In this document: piece after piece, positions 40,407 to 52,513 of the stretch | Numbering within the stretch: the first letter of the stretch is position 1 | How the letters are laid out: each line of letters opens with the position of its first letter | Source: Clostridiales bacterium | Lineage (GTDB): Bacteria; Bacillota; Clostridia; Peptostreptococcales; Anaerovoracaceae | Reading direction: 5' to 3' | NCBI GenBank assembly: GCA_015058215.1 | Contig: SVCU01000001.1 | Location: 62,001-126,000 of the forward strand | DNA length: 64,000 nt | Made by a program: the position numbers and the translations under genes | The notes under the pieces: generated by a model | What the model was told of the DNA's origin: nothing | What the model saw: the letters and a program-made list of their open reading frames with translations, nothing else | Database searches by the model: none

Positions 40407-43400
40407 TTATTTTACCATACGATATCTGCATCCGTCAAAGGTAATTTCGAAATTGCAGATACTTTTGTAGAGGCAGTAGGTGCAGGCGGTCTGCTGACCG
40501 CTGCCCATGGGCGACGCGCTGGCATCGCCGGAAACCAGGTCGTTGCAGAGGGTTTCCACGGTTTCGGTGACCTCTGCCAGAAGGCGGCGGAATTCTCCTT
40601 CGTCCAGCAGGGCCTTCCCGGAGAGTTCACCGCTTTTCAGGCGGCGCATGGAGCCCATCACATCTTCGGGCTTTCCGTTCCCGACCAGGCTGTCCACCAC
40701 CTCGGGCAGATCCAAAGCAATGCCGTTCATGGCCAGAGCCTTCCGCAGTTCCTGTTCCACCGCCTGGTCCAGCTGTGCCGCAGAATTTACCGCGGTTTCC
40801 GACACATCCACGGAGGGTTCCTTCACCCGGAAGTAAAGCACTGCCCCCGGATGGCGTGCGGATTCACCGGCCGAAGCGTCCGGCGCGTCGGCCTCTGCAG
40901 ATTCAGAGGGGGCCGGTGCTTCTGTCAGGTCGTGGTTCCAGGCCTGCCAGTTTTCTTCCCCCATGGCACCGCGCAGGTACAGCAGCAGCTGCAGCCGCCA
41001 GCCCTTCCGGGCCTCTTCCGTATCGAAGGCTTCGTTTCCGGATTTATAGTCGATGATCTTCACATAGCCGCCGGGCAGCAGATCCACCCGGTCGATGCGG
41101 CCTTCCACATACACGGTGCCCGCACTGGTATTCACCGGAATGGCGGGGAGACGCATCGCCTTCCGGCCAAAGGGTTCTTCCAGATACATCTTCTGCACCT
41201 TGCCGGCCCGCACCTGGTCTACCAGGGCTTTCGCCGAAACCAGAAGCACGTCTTCCAGCCGGCCCGTGCGGTATTTTTCCGCTTCCCCGAAGGCGAGGAC
41301 CCCTTCTTTATAGGAACCTGCCACCGTTTGCAGGATCTCCCGGACCATCCGGGCCAGATCCTCCTCGGACACGGTCATCCAAAGGGAATCGGCCGCCGTT
41401 ACTTCCGCGCTGCCCCGGGAAAGTCTGCGGGAAAGTTCCATGAGACATTCGTGGTACACATCCCCCGCTTCCCGGCCGGATACGCCGAATTCCCGTCGTT
41501 CTTCCGGGCGCAGACCGTAAGTGATGAAATGGCTGAAGGGACAGCGGCTGAACCGTTCCAGGCGGGAGGGGCTCAAAGAGATGACCCGCTCCGCCTGATC
41601 CGTCTGCCGTCCGGAAGCCGCTGCCGGCCGGCTGTACAAAGCCTCCGCCGTTTCCTTGCGGATCCGTTCACGGCCGGGGCGGAACAGAAGCCCCTGCTGC
41701 ACCGGCCCCAAAAGGTCCGGTTCTTCCTGCAGATACCAGTTATAGACCTGCTGCCACGCCGTTCCCGCCTCTTCGCCGGACGAGCCGTTGTGCAGCCCGG
41801 CTTTCGCCTCCACCATGGCCTGAGCCAGATGCGGCAGGGTGCTTTTTGCGGTCTGCAGACGGTCCCAGAGGGCATCCCGGTTCAAAAGGTCCTGCTCCAC
41901 CGGCACATCCGGGAACAGGTCCTGCAGCTTCAGAAAGAGTTCCGAAGGACGGCTTCCGCCTCCTTCGCTGTCGGCCAGGCTGCAGCTGACCCACAGATAT
42001 TCCTCGGGCTTTGCAAAATCCCGATAAATAGCCAGACGCTCTTCCTGGGCGATCCAGCCTTCGTTTTTACAGAATCCTTCCTGCCGGGCCAGCAGAAGCT
42101 CCCGCTCCGCACGGCTCAGAAGGTCCTTGGCGGCGTTTTCCGCCGGCAAAAGCCCTTCATTGGCCCCGAGGACGAACAGGGCCCGCAAACGGCCCGTAGC
42201 CAGTCTTCTGGCAGGCCCTACCACCACCTGGTCGGCGGCAGGCGGAATGAGACCGATCTCCACGGAGGCCAGCCCCGCTTCCAGAAGATCCCGGTAAGCG
42301 GTCATGGACAGGGCTTCCTCCCCGGCCAGTTCCACCAGCTGGTCCAGAATGTGCACCAGCGCATCCCAGACCTGGGCCAGCTCGGCCGCATCTTCCAGAA
42401 GCCCTTCCTCCGTCAGGCTGTCGCGCAGAGCATCGATCTTCTGCGGAAGTTCGGCCTTTTCTGCCAGGAAATCATAAAGGACGCGGGTCCGCTGCCCCGC
42501 GGTTTCGGCTTCTTTGAAGGGCTTCGAAAAGGCTTCCACCAGGGCGGCGAATTCCGCCCGCAGCCCGTTCAGATGGGCCATGGCCTCTTCCCCATAGCGG
42601 GTCTGGCCGTAGGTGAATTCCCGGTTCCAGGCCGTTCCCCGGATCCGGTACTGAATGCAGTAATTTTCCAGAAGTTCCCGGTCATCCGGACCGATGGCGG
42701 TAAAACCGCTTTTGATGAGGCGGAACACATCTTCGTAGCGCCAGCCGTCACAGACAACGTCCAGGAGGGACAGCACGAAGACCACCGCAGGGTCCTGCAG
42801 GATCTTCTTTTTCCGGTCCATGAACACGGGGATGCCGTATTGCCCGAAGACGCGCTTCACCAGGGCGCCGCGGCCTTCCATGTCGCTGCAGAGCACGGCC
42901 AGATCCCGGTAGCGATAGCCCTTATCCCGCACCAGTTCCGTAATGCGGGCAGCGGCGGATTCCACTTCCGCATAGGGGCTTCCGGCCCGGCAAAGGGCAA
43001 TCTGGGGGGCCGGGCCTCCGTATACCCTTCCGGGATGAGCGAACAGTTCCCGTTCCAGATGGGCCAGGGCCTCCGGCCGTTTCCGGCAAACGGCTTCCGG
43101 CAGGGGCTGCAGATCTGCCGCCACGCCCAGCGCGTCGGCCAAAGCCAGCATACGGCGCAGGAAATACCGGGAAAGTTCAAAGAGATCGCTGTCGCGGCTT
43201 CCCGCCTCCATGCCGGAGGGCAGATCGCCGGTCACTGCCAGATGGACCCCTTTGCTGCAGGTCATCAGAACACCGACCAGCTGCTCGATCTTCGGGCTGA
43301 AGGGGTCGAACCCGGCGATCCAGAATTCCCCCTCCGCCACAAAGGCAGAGGTTTCCGCCTTGCGGGCAAACAGATCCATGTAGTCTTCCGTATCCAGATA

Positions 43401-43988
43401 GGACCCGGCAATTTCCGCGCTGTAGCGGCGGTAGATACCGGCGATGTCCCGCAGCTTCCGCTGCAGGAACGACCCGTCCCCTGCCTGTGCCGCTGCTTCT
43501 TCCAGATCCTCCGGCGAAGTGCCGTACTGTTTGAATTCGGAAATGATGGCATCCAGACGCTCCGCGAACGCGGGGGAATGGCTCAGTTTGCCAAAGGCCT
43601 GCAGCTGCTCCTTCTGTTCGACGGCAATGCGGGACAGCAGCATGCGGCGGCCGTCCTGATCGATGGGAACGCGGATGCCGCCGCCGTTTTCTTCCAGCAG
43701 TTTATAGCCCAGACGGGTGAAGGAAAGTACTTCCAGGTCCATGAGGCCGGGCACCTGCAGAGCTTCCAGCGCGTTGTTTTCCACCTGATGGGTGAACTGA
43801 TCCGGCACGATCAGGTACAGCTTCCGGGGAGCGGCAGCGAGTGCTTTTTGATTGGCGGCACCCGCTGCACTCGCCGCCCAATCTGTACGATCGGCGGCAT
43901 CGCCTATCGCCTTTAAACGTTCCGCGATTTGGGCAAAGAAAAACCCATAGCTGTCGCGGTCCTCTCTTCCGTAGTACAGATGCAGCAT
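40407..43988 (-). CDS. addB: AddB subunit of the AddAB helicase-nuclease
   Basis: 1193 residues, family length. Processes double-strand ends for recombination together with AddA. The nuclease motif KIIDYKSGNEAF and the four iron-sulfur cysteines (FSRCPF, and CTYCLYKSIC spaced x2 and x5) are intact. The N-terminal ATP loop is not: the place of GxxxxGKT reads YYGREDRDSYGFFF. Residues about 30-55 are an Ala-rich insert encoded by a palindromic element. addA, normally next to it, is not in this window; the tRNA-Thr follows instead. Confidence 0.93.
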   Translation of the reverse strand: MLHLYYGREDRDSYGFFFAQIAERLKAIGDAADRTDWAASAAGAANQKALAAAPRKLYLIVPDQFTHQVENNALEALQVPGLMDLEVLSFTRLGYKLLEENGGGIRVPIDQDGRRMLLSRIAVEQKEQLQAFGKLSHSPAFAERLDAIISEFKQYGTSPEDLEEAAAQAGDGSFLQRKLRDIAGIYRRYSAEIAGSYLDTEDYMDLFARKAETSAFVAEGEFWIAGFDPFSPKIEQLVGVLMTCSKGVHLAVTGDLPSGMEAGSRDSDLFELSRYFLRRMLALADALGVAADLQPLPEAVCRKRPEALAHLERELFAHPGRVYGGPAPQIALCRAGSPYAEVESAAARITELVRDKGYRYRDLAVLCSDMEGRGALVKRVFGQYGIPVFMDRKKKILQDPAVVFVLSLLDVVCDGWRYEDVFRLIKSGFTAIGPDDRELLENYCIQYRIRGTAWNREFTYGQTRYGEEAMAHLNGLRAEFAALVEAFSKPFKEAETAGQRTRVLYDFLAEKAELPQKIDALRDSLTEEGLLEDAAELAQVWDALVHILDQLVELAGEEALSMTAYRDLLEAGLASVEIGLIPPAADQVVVGPARRLATGRLRALFVLGANEGLLPAENAAKDLLSRAERELLLARQEGFCKNEGWIAQEERLAIYRDFAKPEEYLWVSCSLADSEGGGSRPSELFLKLQDLFPDVPVEQDLLNRDALWDRLQTAKSTLPHLAQAMVEAKAGLHNGSSGEEAGTAWQQVYNWYLQEEPDLLGPVQQGLLFRPGRERIRKETAEALYSRPAAASGRQTDQAERVISLSPSRLERFSRCPFSHFITYGLRPEERREFGVSGREAGDVYHECLMELSRRLSRGSAEVTAADSLWMTVSEEDLARMVREILQTVAGSYKEGVLAFGEAEKYRTGRLEDVLLVSAKALVDQVRAGKVQKMYLEEPFGRKAMRLPAIPVNTSAGTVYVEGRIDRVDLLPGGYVKIIDYKSGNEAFDTEEARKGWRLQLLLYLRGAMGEENWQAWNHDLTEAPAPSESAEADAPDASAGESARHPGAVLYFRVKEPSVDVSETAVNSAAQLDQAVEQELRKALAMNGIALDLPEVVDSLVGNGKPEDVMGSMRRLKSGELSGKALLDEGEFRRLLAEVTETVETLCNDLVSGDASASPMGSGQQTACTYCLYKSICNFEITFDGCRYRMVK
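43834..43868. repeat. Palindromic element with 13-base loop, copy 3 (in addB)
   Basis: Read on the addB strand: GCAGCGGGTGC, loop CGCCAATCAAAAA, GCACTCGCTGC, ten of eleven pairs. It is nearly the same as copy 2 at 39058 and encodes SAAGAANQKALAA. Confidence 0.75.
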
Positions 43989-44019
43989 GGGCGTTCTCCT
44001 TTCATTGTTCAGCTTTTGC

Positions 44020-44038
44020 GGCGGCCCGCAGGGCCGCC
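44020..44038. repeat. GNA-loop hairpin between chrA and addB
   Basis: GGCGGCCC-GCA-GGGCCGCC, eight perfect pairs, in the 57-base spacer just upstream of the addB ribosome site. Confidence 0.75.
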
Positions 44039-44045
44039 TTCTATC

Positions 44046-44630
44046 CTACAGTCCCAACCCTTCCAGCAAGGGGAACACCGTCGCTCCGATGATGCCGGAG
44101 AGCACGATGAACAGGATGGGGCTTTTTTTCGTTTTCTTGATGAGGAAGTACAACAGCACTGCCAGCACCACCGACTTCCATTCCACAGCGGCCAGGGTCC
44201 CCAAAAGGCCGCCGGTGATGCCCATGGGCACGAAGGTCAGCAGCCACACGCCGAAGCCGGCAGCGGCGATGAGCCCCAGAGAAGCGGGGCGCAGGCCGTA
44301 GAACAGATCGTTCACGATTCTGCTCTCCCGGTACTTCTGCAGGAATTTGGCCACAAACAGGATGATCACCAGGCAGGGAGTCACCATGCCCAGAGTGGCG
44401 ACGAGGCCGCCCAGGATGCCGCCCTGCTCGTACCCCACATAGGTGGCCATGTTGACACCGATGGGGCCGGGAGTGGATTCGGAAATGGCCAGCATATCGG
44501 CCAGATCGTTTTCATTGAACCAGCCTCTGCGGCTTCCCAGTTCGGACAGGAAGGGCAAGGTGGCAAGGCCGCCGCCCACGGCGAACAGGCCGATCTGGAA
44601 GAATTCCCAGAACAGGATCAGGTAGATCAT
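44046..44630 (-). CDS. Chromate transporter family protein, half-size (second)
   Basis: 194 residues, about six membrane segments. FFQIGLFAVGGGLATLPFL and ISESTPGPIGVNMATYVGY are the CHR-family signatures. Half-size CHR proteins work as a pair; the other half is the upstream gene, which overlaps by four bases (ATGA). The actual substrate in gut-type anaerobes is uncertain; chromate or sulfate export is a family annotation only. Confidence 0.88.
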   Translation of the reverse strand: MIYLILFWEFFQIGLFAVGGGLATLPFLSELGSRRGWFNENDLADMLAISESTPGPIGVNMATYVGYEQGGILGGLVATLGMVTPCLVIILFVAKFLQKYRESRIVNDLFYGLRPASLGLIAAAGFGVWLLTFVPMGITGGLLGTLAAVEWKSVVLAVLLYFLIKKTKKSPILFIVLSGIIGATVFPLLEGLGL

Positions 44631-45181
44631 TTGCCTTCACCGCCTTTCTTCTGCTGCAGAGCGCGGATCAGAAGCCCGGCAAGGCCGCAGACCACCACGA
44701 AGAGCACCGGGGAAAGATCCAGCAGGGTCATCAGCAGGAAGACCAGCAGGAACAGCCCCAGGGTGATCTTATCCACCACAGCGCCCTTATACAGCTTCAC
44801 CACAGCGTTGAAAATCAGCACGCAGACACAGACCCGGATACCGGCAAAGGCATTCTGGACCCAAACGAGGTCGGCGAAATTGCTGAGCACCGCCGCAATG
44901 ACGGTAATGATGACGATGGAGGGGAATACCACGCCCAGGGTGGCGAAAACCGCCCCCCAGAAGCCGTACAGCTTGGTTCCCACGAAGGTGGCCACATTGA
45001 CGGCGATGATGCCGGGGGTGCACTGACCGATGGCGTAGTAATCCATCAGTTCTTCCTCGGTAGCCCAGCCGTTTTTCTCCACCACTTCCCGCTGCAGCAT
45101 GGGCAGCATGGCGTAGCCTCCGCCGAAGGTAAAGCCTCCGATTTTGGCGAAGGCAAAGAATACATTCCAAAGTTTTTTCAT
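44627..45181 (-). CDS. Chromate transporter family protein, half-size (first)
   Basis: 184 residues from ATG 45181, where MKKLWNVFFAFAKIGGFTFG begins the CHR domain; 12 further in-frame residues to 45217 lack a ribosome site. GGYAMLPMLQREV and IGQCTPGIIAVNVATFVG are the motifs matching its partner. It is coupled to the partner by overlapping stop and start. Confidence 0.88.
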   Translation of the reverse strand: MKKLWNVFFAFAKIGGFTFGGGYAMLPMLQREVVEKNGWATEEELMDYYAIGQCTPGIIAVNVATFVGTKLYGFWGAVFATLGVVFPSIVIITVIAAVLSNFADLVWVQNAFAGIRVCVCVLIFNAVVKLYKGAVVDKITLGLFLLVFLLMTLLDLSPVLFVVVCGLAGLLIRALQQKKGGEGK

Positions 45182-45228
45182 GTTCAGACTTTCCAGCCCC
45201 AAGGGCTTTTGCGGCAAGGAACTGCGCC

Positions 45229-45876
45229 CTACGCGTTCAGTTCCTCCAGGATCCGCAGAAGATCCTGCGGGGTTTTCATATGATGATCCGCCTTCAGGCC
45301 GCTGCGGAGTTCCGGGTCGGCGATGGTCCAGTCCACCACAGCGGATCGAACCCCTGCAGCATCTGCCGCCATCAGGTCGAAGCGGGAATCCCCCACCATC
45401 AGTACCTCGTCCTTTTCCAGGCCGTAGCGTTCCAGCGTGTAGTAGATGGGATCGGGGAAAGGCTTATTGCGCTCCGTGTGCTCGAAGCCGATGATCCCTT
45501 CGAAATACCGGTCCAGGCCGAATTTCGCATACCCCTCCACGGTCATGTCCGTCAGCCGGTTGGTGACGGTGAAGCAGCGGATGCCCCGTTCGTTCAGGGT
45601 TTTCAGCAGTTCCTCGATGCCGTCGAAGGGATAGATCATATCCATGTAGGTTTTCTTCTGATAACTGCGGAACTTCTGCAGGATCTCCATGGGATCGTAC
45701 TCCGGCAGAAACTTAGCTGCCGCCTCGGAAACAGGCTCCCCGAAGTAAGGCATGATGACCTCATGGGGCCGGGGCTTCCCTTCCAGTTCGGTAAAAAGGT
45801 GATCCCAGCTTGCCAGGATCAGGTCGTTGGTGTTCATTGTTGTTCCGTCGTAATCAAAAAAGATAGCCTTTATCAT
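45229..45876 (-). CDS. HAD-superfamily phosphatase, phosphoglycolate-phosphatase-like
   Basis: 215 residues. AIFFDYDGTTMNTND has the nucleophile Asp and acid Asp, TVTNRLTDMTVEGY is motif II, a lysine lies in ERNKPFPDPI, and VLMVGDSRFDLMAADAAG is motif IV. A helical cap lies between residues 15 and 80. The substrate is unknown. It begins three bases after the prfB stop, so it is co-translated with prfB. Confidence 0.88.
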   Translation of the reverse strand: MIKAIFFDYDGTTMNTNDLILASWDHLFTELEGKPRPHEVIMPYFGEPVSEAAAKFLPEYDPMEILQKFRSYQKKTYMDMIYPFDGIEELLKTLNERGIRCFTVTNRLTDMTVEGYAKFGLDRYFEGIIGFEHTERNKPFPDPIYYTLERYGLEKDEVLMVGDSRFDLMAADAAGVRSAVVDWTIADPELRSGLKADHHMKTPQDLLRILEELNA

Positions 45877-45879
45877 GTT

Positions 45880-46986
<1,107 letters not shown>

Positions 46987-47013
46987 CGAAGTTCCTCCTG
47001 GTTATACGGGATA

Positions 47014-49809
<2,796 letters not shown>

Positions 49810-49878
49810 ATTGATTCCCTTTCTCCTTTACATGACTGCACCCCGGGGGATTGCCCTGGGGCGCAGACGGATGCGATG

Positions 49879-51195
49879 TTAGTTTTCGTTGGTGACGAAG
49901 GCGTTGTAAATGGCGCGGATGGCGTCTGCGAAATCGTCGTTGTCTACGCCGACGATGATGTTCATTTCGCTGGAACCCTGGTCGATCATCTTGATGTTGA
50001 TGTTGGCTTCGGCCAGTGCATTGAACAGCTTGCCGGAAACGCCGGGACGGCTGCTCATACCGCGGCCTACGGTGGCGATCACAGCGATGCCTTCCTGCAG
50101 GACCACATGGACGCGCAGCTTCCGTTCGATTTCTTCGATGATATCCTGAATATGGTCTTCGACCTTATCCAGAGGAACCACGATGGAGATGGTGTCCACG
50201 CCGCTGGGGATGTGCTCGATGGGCACATCGTAGCTTTCAAAAATGCTGAGAACGCGGCGGATGAAGCCGACTTCGCTGGACATCATGTTCTTGAAAATAC
50301 CGAAGGAAACGAAGTCCTTGCGGCCGGCGATGCCGGTAATGATGTCGCCGCTTTCATCGGGAACATCGGCCATGATCACGGTGCCGGGGTTTTCCGGCTC
50401 GTTGGTGTTGCGGATGTTGATGGGGATGTTGTTCTCACGGACGGGGAACACCGCATCTTCGTGCAGCACGGATGCGCCCATGTAGGACAGTTCCCGCAGT
50501 TCCATGTAGGTGACCTTTTCGATGGGCTTGGGGCTTTCCACGATGCGGGGGTCCGCCATCAGGAAGCCGGAAACGTCGGTCCAGTTTTCGTACATATCGG
50601 CACCCACGGCACGGGCCACCAGAGAACCGGTGATGTCGGAACCGCCGCGGCTGAAGGTTTTGATCTTGCCGTCGGGCAGGGAGCCGTAGAAGCCGGGCAG
50701 AACGGCTCTTTCGTGGCCGTCCAGGGCGTTCTTCAGGTTTTCGTTGGTTTCTTCGTCCAGGAAACGGCCCTTCTTATCGAAGACCACCAGACCGGCGGTG
50801 TCGATGAAGTCGTAACCCAGATAGGCTGCGGTCAGCTTGGCCATCAGGTATTCGCCGCGGGAAGCCATGTAATCGCTGGAAGCGCCGTTTCGCAGATCTT
50901 CGTCGATCTTCTGCAGTTCGGCATCCATGTTCACATTTACGCCCAGGTTCAGTTCGATGGCCTTGTAGCGGTCACCGATCACCTGCAGCACCTGGCTGTA
51001 GCCGATGTTGTGGTCCATGTGGGCCTTGCAGAGGTACAGAAGGTCGGTGATTTTGTTGTCGGCACTGAAACGCTTGCCGGGAGCGGAGACCACCACGTAA
51101 CGTCTTGCGGGGTCTTCATCGATAATGGCCTTTACTTTGGCCAGCTGAATGGCGTCAGCAACGGAGCTGCCGCCGAATTTTACTACTTTGATCAT
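49879..51195 (-). CDS. lysC: Aspartate kinase
   Basis: First step from aspartate to lysine, threonine and methionine. 438 residues. KVVKFGGSSVADA starts the kinase domain and SRGGSDITGSLVARA is the substrate loop. The C-terminal 140 residues are two ACT domains (ATVGRGMSSRPGVSGKL; NIKMIDQGSSEMNIIVGV), predicting feedback control by lysine and/or threonine. Its start shares TAATG with the metK stop, linking methionine-cycle and aspartate-family genes. Confidence 0.95.
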   Translation of the reverse strand: MIKVVKFGGSSVADAIQLAKVKAIIDEDPARRYVVVSAPGKRFSADNKITDLLYLCKAHMDHNIGYSQVLQVIGDRYKAIELNLGVNVNMDAELQKIDEDLRNGASSDYMASRGEYLMAKLTAAYLGYDFIDTAGLVVFDKKGRFLDEETNENLKNALDGHERAVLPGFYGSLPDGKIKTFSRGGSDITGSLVARAVGADMYENWTDVSGFLMADPRIVESPKPIEKVTYMELRELSYMGASVLHEDAVFPVRENNIPINIRNTNEPENPGTVIMADVPDESGDIITGIAGRKDFVSFGIFKNMMSSEVGFIRRVLSIFESYDVPIEHIPSGVDTISIVVPLDKVEDHIQDIIEEIERKLRVHVVLQEGIAVIATVGRGMSSRPGVSGKLFNALAEANINIKMIDQGSSEMNIIVGVDNDDFADAIRAIYNAFVTNEN

Positions 51196-52391
51196 TACAG
51201 GTTCGCCTCTTTCTTGAGCAATTCTACTTTATCCAGTCTTTCCCAGGGCAGATCCAGTTCGGGACGGCCGAAGTGGCCGTAGGCTGCCACCTGGCGATAG
51301 ATGGGTCTTCTCAGCTGCAAATTGGAAATGATGGCTGCGGGGCGGAAGTCGAAGCACTTTTCCACCAGAGCGGCCAGCGCATCGTCTGCCATGGTGCCGG
51401 TGCCGAAGCTGTTGACGCGGATGGATACGGGTCTTGCCTTGCCGATGGCATAGGCCAGCTGGATCTCGCAGCGGTCTGCCAGGCCGGCAGCCACCAGGTT
51501 CTTTGCGGCATAACGGGCGGCATACGTTGCGGAACGGTCCACCTTTGTGGGGTCTTTGCCGGAGAAGGCACCGCCGCCGTGGGCTGCTGCACCACCGTAG
51601 GTATCTACGATGATCTTGCGGCCGGTGAGGCCGGTATCGCCGGCAGGGCCGCCGATGACGAAATTGCCGGAGGGGTTGATCAGGAAATTGGTGTCGGCAT
51701 CCAGCAGGTCTCTGGGGACCACGGGCAGGATGACTTCGCGGATCAGATCCTCTTCCATGTCTTCTTTTGCGGTTTTGTCCATGGGATCGTGCTGGGTGGA
51801 GATCAGCACGGTATCGATGCGGACGGGCTTGTTTTCTTCGTTATATTCCACGGTGACCTGTGTCTTGCCGTCGGGGCGCAGATAGGTCAGGGTACCGTTC
51901 TTTCGCACTTCGGTCAGCTTCTGGGCCAGCTTCTGGGCCAGGGAGATGGCCAGGGGCATTTTTTCTTCGGTTTCGCTGCAGGCGTAACCGAACATGATGC
52001 CCTGGTCGCCGGCACCCAGATCGTCCAGAGGATCCTTGCCGCCGTCTTCGCCTCTGTTTTCCAGGGCGTTGTCTACGCCGCCGGCGATATCCACAGACTG
52101 CTTATGGACACGGACCTGCACCTCACAGGTGTTGCCGTTGAATTCGTATTCGTCTTTATCATAACCGATATCACAGATGACTTCGCGGGCGATGGATTCA
52201 AAATCCACCTCTGCATTGGCTGTGATCTCGCCCATAACAGCTGCGAAATTGGTGGTCGCAAAGGATTCCGCTGCAACGCGGCCCATGGGGTCCTGTTCCA
52301 GGATGGCATCTACGATGGCATCGGAGATCTGGTCGCAAACCTTATCGGGATGGCCTTCTGTTACGGATTCGGATGTGAAGAGTCTTTTCAT
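51195..52391 (-). CDS. metK: S-adenosylmethionine synthetase
   Basis: Makes SAM from methionine and ATP. 398 residues. [30 protein letters not shown] and [16 protein letters not shown] are the three signature loops. ATG 52391 has ACGGAGGAAAC upstream. The leader from the promoter at 52437-52465 is only about 40 nucleotides, too short for a SAM riboswitch. It heads the minus-strand run metK-lysC-secA-prfB. Confidence 0.98.
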   Translation of the reverse strand: MKRLFTSESVTEGHPDKVCDQISDAIVDAILEQDPMGRVAAESFATTNFAAVMGEITANAEVDFESIAREVICDIGYDKDEYEFNGNTCEVQVRVHKQSVDIAGGVDNALENRGEDGGKDPLDDLGAGDQGIMFGYACSETEEKMPLAISLAQKLAQKLTEVRKNGTLTYLRPDGKTQVTVEYNEENKPVRIDTVLISTQHDPMDKTAKEDMEEDLIREVILPVVPRDLLDADTNFLINPSGNFVIGGPAGDTGLTGRKIIVDTYGGAAAHGGGAFSGKDPTKVDRSATYAARYAAKNLVAAGLADRCEIQLAYAIGKARPVSIRVNSFGTGTMADDALAALVEKCFDFRPAAIISNLQLRRPIYRQVAAYGHFGRPELDLPWERLDKVELLKKEANL

Positions 52392-52436
52392 TGTTTCCTC
52401 CGTGGGGACACAGCGTCCCAGTATTATGATCTTACT

Positions 52437-52465
52437 ATTATATGCCTTTTTTTTCTGTGCGTCAA
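52437..52465 (-). promoter_or_regulatory. Predicted sigma-A promoter for metK
   Basis: On the minus strand TTGACG, 17 bases including an A8 run, TATAAT. It starts directly behind the preceding terminator. Confidence 0.78.
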
Positions 52466-52466
52466 G

Positions 52467-52492
52467 AAAAAGGGCGGCCTTTCGGCCGCCCT
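52467..52492 (-). terminator. Terminator after the acyl-CoA synthetase pair
   Basis: AGGGCGGCC-GAAA-GGCCGCCCT on the minus strand, nine perfect pairs with a GAAA tetraloop, followed by T4 and only a few bases before the metK -35. Confidence 0.88.
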
Positions 52493-52513
52493 TCCCGGTT
52501 TTTCACGTATTTT

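Noticed and set aside
49841..49862. Terminator between lysC and secA
   Set aside because: A GC-rich imperfect hairpin is present in the spacer but no T-run follows on the minus strand, so read-through into secA is expected.
52392..52436. SAM riboswitch before metK
   Set aside because: The promoter leaves only about 40 nucleotides before the start codon, with just one short hairpin; no S-box or other SAM aptamer can fit.
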